Below are positions 41,214 through 64,000 of a stretch of 64,000 nucleotides of DNA, piece by piece. Made by a program: the position numbers and the translations under genes. This stretch comes from Flaccisagitta enflata. Taxonomy: Eukaryota > Chaetognatha > Sagittoidea > Aphragmophora. The notes beneath the pieces are model-generated. The model worked only from the letters and a program-made list of their open reading frames with translations, searched no databases and was not told where the DNA came from. Numbering within the stretch: position 1 is the first letter of the stretch; every line of letters starts with the position of its first letter. The stretch lies in assembly GCA_965153355.1 (NCBI GenBank), contig OZ231126.1, forward strand, positions 46,934,001 to 46,998,000, written 5' to 3'.

Positions 41214-42572
41214 ATAGTCATGATATTAATAGGGTCCAGAAATATATAAAAAGCGTGATCTAATTTGATCCGTTTGTCACAAGACCAATTAAAGGATGGG
41301 GAATCAGCTCAGACCACCAAAAAAATTCTCTGGTCAGATTTGGGCCGCTGCCGCTACATATCTCAGGTCAAAAAGCTGTATTAAGGTCAAAATTTCAAAA
41401 TGGGAAATTTTAAAATCTGACTGCAGATTCGGAATCCTTACAAAAAACTACTAAAAGAATGTGCCTTTCTTTTTTTGATATTCCATCTGGAACACAGTCA
41501 AAATTATCATCAAATGTTAGAATAAACAAAATTTTAAACAAAAGAGCAAATTTTGCCCGAATATGACTTTTGAAGGTAAATTACACTAGGTTCTAGTTCG
41601 AATATTAAAAAAAGAAAGACATAGTCTTTTGATACTTTTTTTGCAAGGATTCCAAATCTGCAATCAGATTTTTAAATTTCCCACTTTGAAATTTTGACCT
41701 TATATTGCCTTTTGACCTGAGATGTGTAGCGGTAGCGGCCCAAATTTTGACCAGAGAATTTTTTTGGTGGTCTGAGCTGACTCCCCATCTTTTAATTGGT
41801 CTTGTGCCAAATGGATGAAATGAGATCACGCTTTTTGGGCAGCGGCCCCGAAGGGGACGAAGTCCTGTAGAACACAGGGGGATTTTCGTTCGTCCGTTCG
41901 TTCGTTAGTTCGTTTGTTCGTCCGTCCGTCCGTCCGTTCGTCCCCCCATCAGGCTCCTCAGGCCTCAAATCTGGCCTCTGAGACCTCAAATCTGGCCTCT
42001 CAGACCCCAAATCTGGCCTCTCAAGCCTCAAATCCGGCCTCTCAGGCCTCAAATCAAGCCTCTCAGGCCTCAAATCCGGCCTCTCAGGCCTCAAATCCAA
42101 CCTCTCAGGTCTCAAACCTGGCCTCACAGGCCTCAAACTAGGCTTCGTAGTCCTCAAATCCAAATCCTCAAGCCTCAAACCTAGCCTCTCAGGCCTCAAA
42201 TCAGCTATCTAAGCCTCAATTCATTGCTCTCAGGCTTCAAATCAGTCCTCTGACCTTTCAAGCCTTAATCCAGCTCTCTTAAGCCTCAAGTCAGCCCTCC
42301 CATCACCAATTGGCAGCAGCCTTCTTATACCTCAGTTTAGGCTCTAGAAGGCCTTCAGTCAGCCCTCTATCGCATCTCATCCACATCTGCAGGCAGGACG
42401 AATGAAAGTCCCCCTGTGTTCTACAGGACTTCGTCCCCTTCGGGGCCGCTGCCCTGCTTCCCCTCACTCCAATTCACAATCACTCAAAGCAGGGCAACGG
42501 GTATCGCTGACCACATATTGCCCTTGGGCGACCTGTTATATATTTCTGGACTCTGTTAGTCATGATATTGGT
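41214..42572. mobile_element. Foldback element interrupted by a family 5 insertion
   Basis: Arms of about 200 bp (left 41250-41470, right 41620-41838) are near-perfect inverses. The outermost arm sequence AGTCATGATATT...TCCAGAAATATATAA (41214-41250) is found inverted only at 42530-42572, beyond the family 5 copy. The latter therefore inserted into the right arm. Confidence 0.8.
41838..42512. mobile_element. GGCCCC-hairpin family (family 5), long copy
   Basis: GGGCAGCGGCCCCGAAGGGG plus ACGAAGTCCTGTAGAACACA at one end, exactly inverted at 42414-42466. The interior is (CGTC)n and a (GGCCTCTCAGGCCTCAAATC)n minisatellite. Confidence 0.85.
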
Positions 42573-42657
42573 TACCCCCGTCACTTGACTTGGGAAGATC
42601 CCGAAGTCTTACGGATCAGGCAGAACATATTTTATGTTGGGAGGCAATGAAAACTTA

Positions 42658-42815
42658 AAGCGGGGTAACATCGTCGCGGACCGGAGCCTGGGGGGGGGGG
42701 GCAGCCCGGTGGAAATGCGTTTTTGACGCTTTCCAGCTCTGGCGCTATGGACCAACCGACCAACCATCAGTCGGACGGACATAGCCTCTGAAAGAGTCGC
42801 GAGGTCACGACTTAA
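42658..42815 (+). mobile_element. Hairpin-ended family 1, diverged copy
   Basis: GGGTAACATCGTCGCGGACC start, ATGGACCAACCGACCAACC core, stem GTCG...CGAC partly decayed. Confidence 0.65.
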
Positions 42816-42930
42816 GTCTCTTAAGCGAACGAATCTATCATTTAAGTAGAATATACAAAGACTCCGAGATGTGGGGTTGGGGTAACGGGTATCGCTGAGG
42901 CTTGTGTAGGGACTATGAAACATTTGACGT

Positions 42931-43167
42931 AATACTATCTTCACAAATAAAATCTTCCCGCCTCAAAACAAGTATCAACTTTGAAAATGTGCTGCTTCTT
43001 AATTAACAAAGTTGCTGATTGCAGATTGGTCTTATATTAATGAGTTGAAACAACTCTTTCAAATGGGACAAATCTGGTTGTTATAGATTTGTTTGTTTTA
43101 AAGCAGGTTTCTTCAAAAGTTAATGGTAGTTTTCAGGTGGGAAGATTTTTTTTGTGAAGATAGTATT
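42931..43167. mobile_element. Imperfect foldback element
   Basis: AATACTATCTTCACA...ATCTTCCCGCC is inverted at the right end; the centre contains GATTGGTC/GACAAATC, related to the 6469 element. Confidence 0.8.
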
Positions 43168-43954
43168 TTGTGAATTGTCGAAATTGTAGAAGGTTGCGCT
43201 TATATGCTATAGCATAGAATGACCAAATTAGCAATCGAAAGGATAGCACAATATCAATGAATTATACGAAATTTCGTAACTTAATTTAATTGGCATGAAT
43301 TTCTCGAGGTTGTATATAATTGTAGTGACTAGCAGTTGCTTCAGGTTTTCACACGTTGCCTTAAAAGACGCTTCGAGGTCATCTAAATAATGTAAAATGG
43401 TTAAGAATAAAGCATATGCTTTAATGACGGGTTGGTACTACTGTAATCAGTTCGCCGTTGAAGGCACTAAATAATTGGACAGATCGTTTCGTAAACACAA
43501 TCAAACTATATCCACATTCCCAAATTGGGGAGTATTTTAACAAGAGCATGTTGATTAGCGGGTCGCTTCGATTCGAAAAGTAGGATTGGATACGGAGTGG
43601 ATGATCGAAAACGGGGGGGGGAGGGGGGCGACGGCGCTAAACTGTAAATCACAGACGACAAAAAGAGAGTGAACAACTACGCTGATAAAATGCCATAAGA
43701 TGGTAAATTTAAAAATATGTGTGGAATTGATAGCAGGAGAGAAAAAAGATAGTAAGATAAAGCGGTAGAAGCGTTGCCCAGCCGGTACGTGTCAATGTAA
43801 GGGATTACCGCACCACATACAGTCCACGCGTTTCTTCGCCTCAGTACTCTCTTAGTACTGAACCGTGTAGCACAATTCACGACACGTTAAAAGAGTCGTT
43901 CAATGTCTTTCCTTTCTTATCGTTAATGACTACCCACCATGAGTAGCGAGTATA
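43168..43954. other. Intergenic stretch 3' of the TENT4 gene
   Basis: Expected to hold the 3' UTR and polyadenylation site of the minus-strand gene. AATAAA-like sequence is not obvious directly downstream of the stop, and I see no other feature. Confidence 0.4.
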
Positions 43955-63992
<20,038 letters not shown>

Positions 63993-64000
63993 TTGATGTA

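Noticed and set aside
41914-42199. SNLASQ repeat frames
   Set aside because: Minisatellite of the family 5 element.

Overview
This is a stretch of eukaryotic, most probably animal, genomic DNA. Several intron-split genes with GT-AG borders sit in AT-rich sequence packed with microsatellites and mobile-element relics. An animal origin is suggested by a Kazal-bearing organic-anion transporter (OATP/SLCO), a ferlin with C2B, FerI and C2C parts, and TTAGGG-type interstitial telomeric repeats. I cannot name the species. All exon models were read by eye from splice sites, reading phase and family motifs.

Layout. (1) 1-8560, minus: the N-terminal half of a ferlin gene, running off the left edge. 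Its introns hold (CAA)n, (GAA)n, (CT)n and (GT)n arrays and a tandem triplication. (2) 8.6-21.9 kb: no gene I can support; microsatellites, a Tc1/mariner-like and a hAT-like MITE, interstitial telomeric repeats and scattered hairpin-ended repeats. (3) 21995-24150, minus (possibly from 27775): the C-terminal half of an OATP/SLCO transporter with a recently duplicated exon. (4) 25.4-34.1 kb: a repeat block with roughly mirror-image ends (palindrome, A/T block, then a ~130-bp satellite element on each side). It lies between two divergent genes that both appear to lack 5' parts. (5) 34076-40402, plus: an ankyrin-repeat/coiled-coil protein, seven exons, 5' end not found. (6) 40.4-43.9 kb: intergenic, with nested palindromic elements. 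(7) 43955-63992, minus: a very large TENT4/PAPD5-type non-canonical poly(A) polymerase in sixteen exons. Its small conserved nucleotidyltransferase core is flanked by very long low-complexity Ser/Asn/Gln/His-rich arms; the annotated ATG is 8 bases from the right edge, so the gene may continue.

The most unusual feature is an abundant repeat family, about 25 copies or fragments in 64 kb. One end is a GGCC-type hairpin and the other is a GC-rich hairpin next to an A run, with a (CCGA/CCGT)n core between. Hairpin stems differ between copies, but both arms change together (GTCGCG/CGCGAC, GTTGCG/CGCAAC, GGTGCG/CGCACC, GATGCG/CGCATC, AGTGCG/CGCACT). That is the signature of selection on DNA or RNA structure. 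At least two more families of hairpin-ended elements, built on different sequences, share the window. They recall non-autonomous Helitron/Helentron-like elements, but they do not match the textbook termini and no transposase gene is present.

The four genes have no obvious functional connection; this is ordinary animal gene order rather than an operon.
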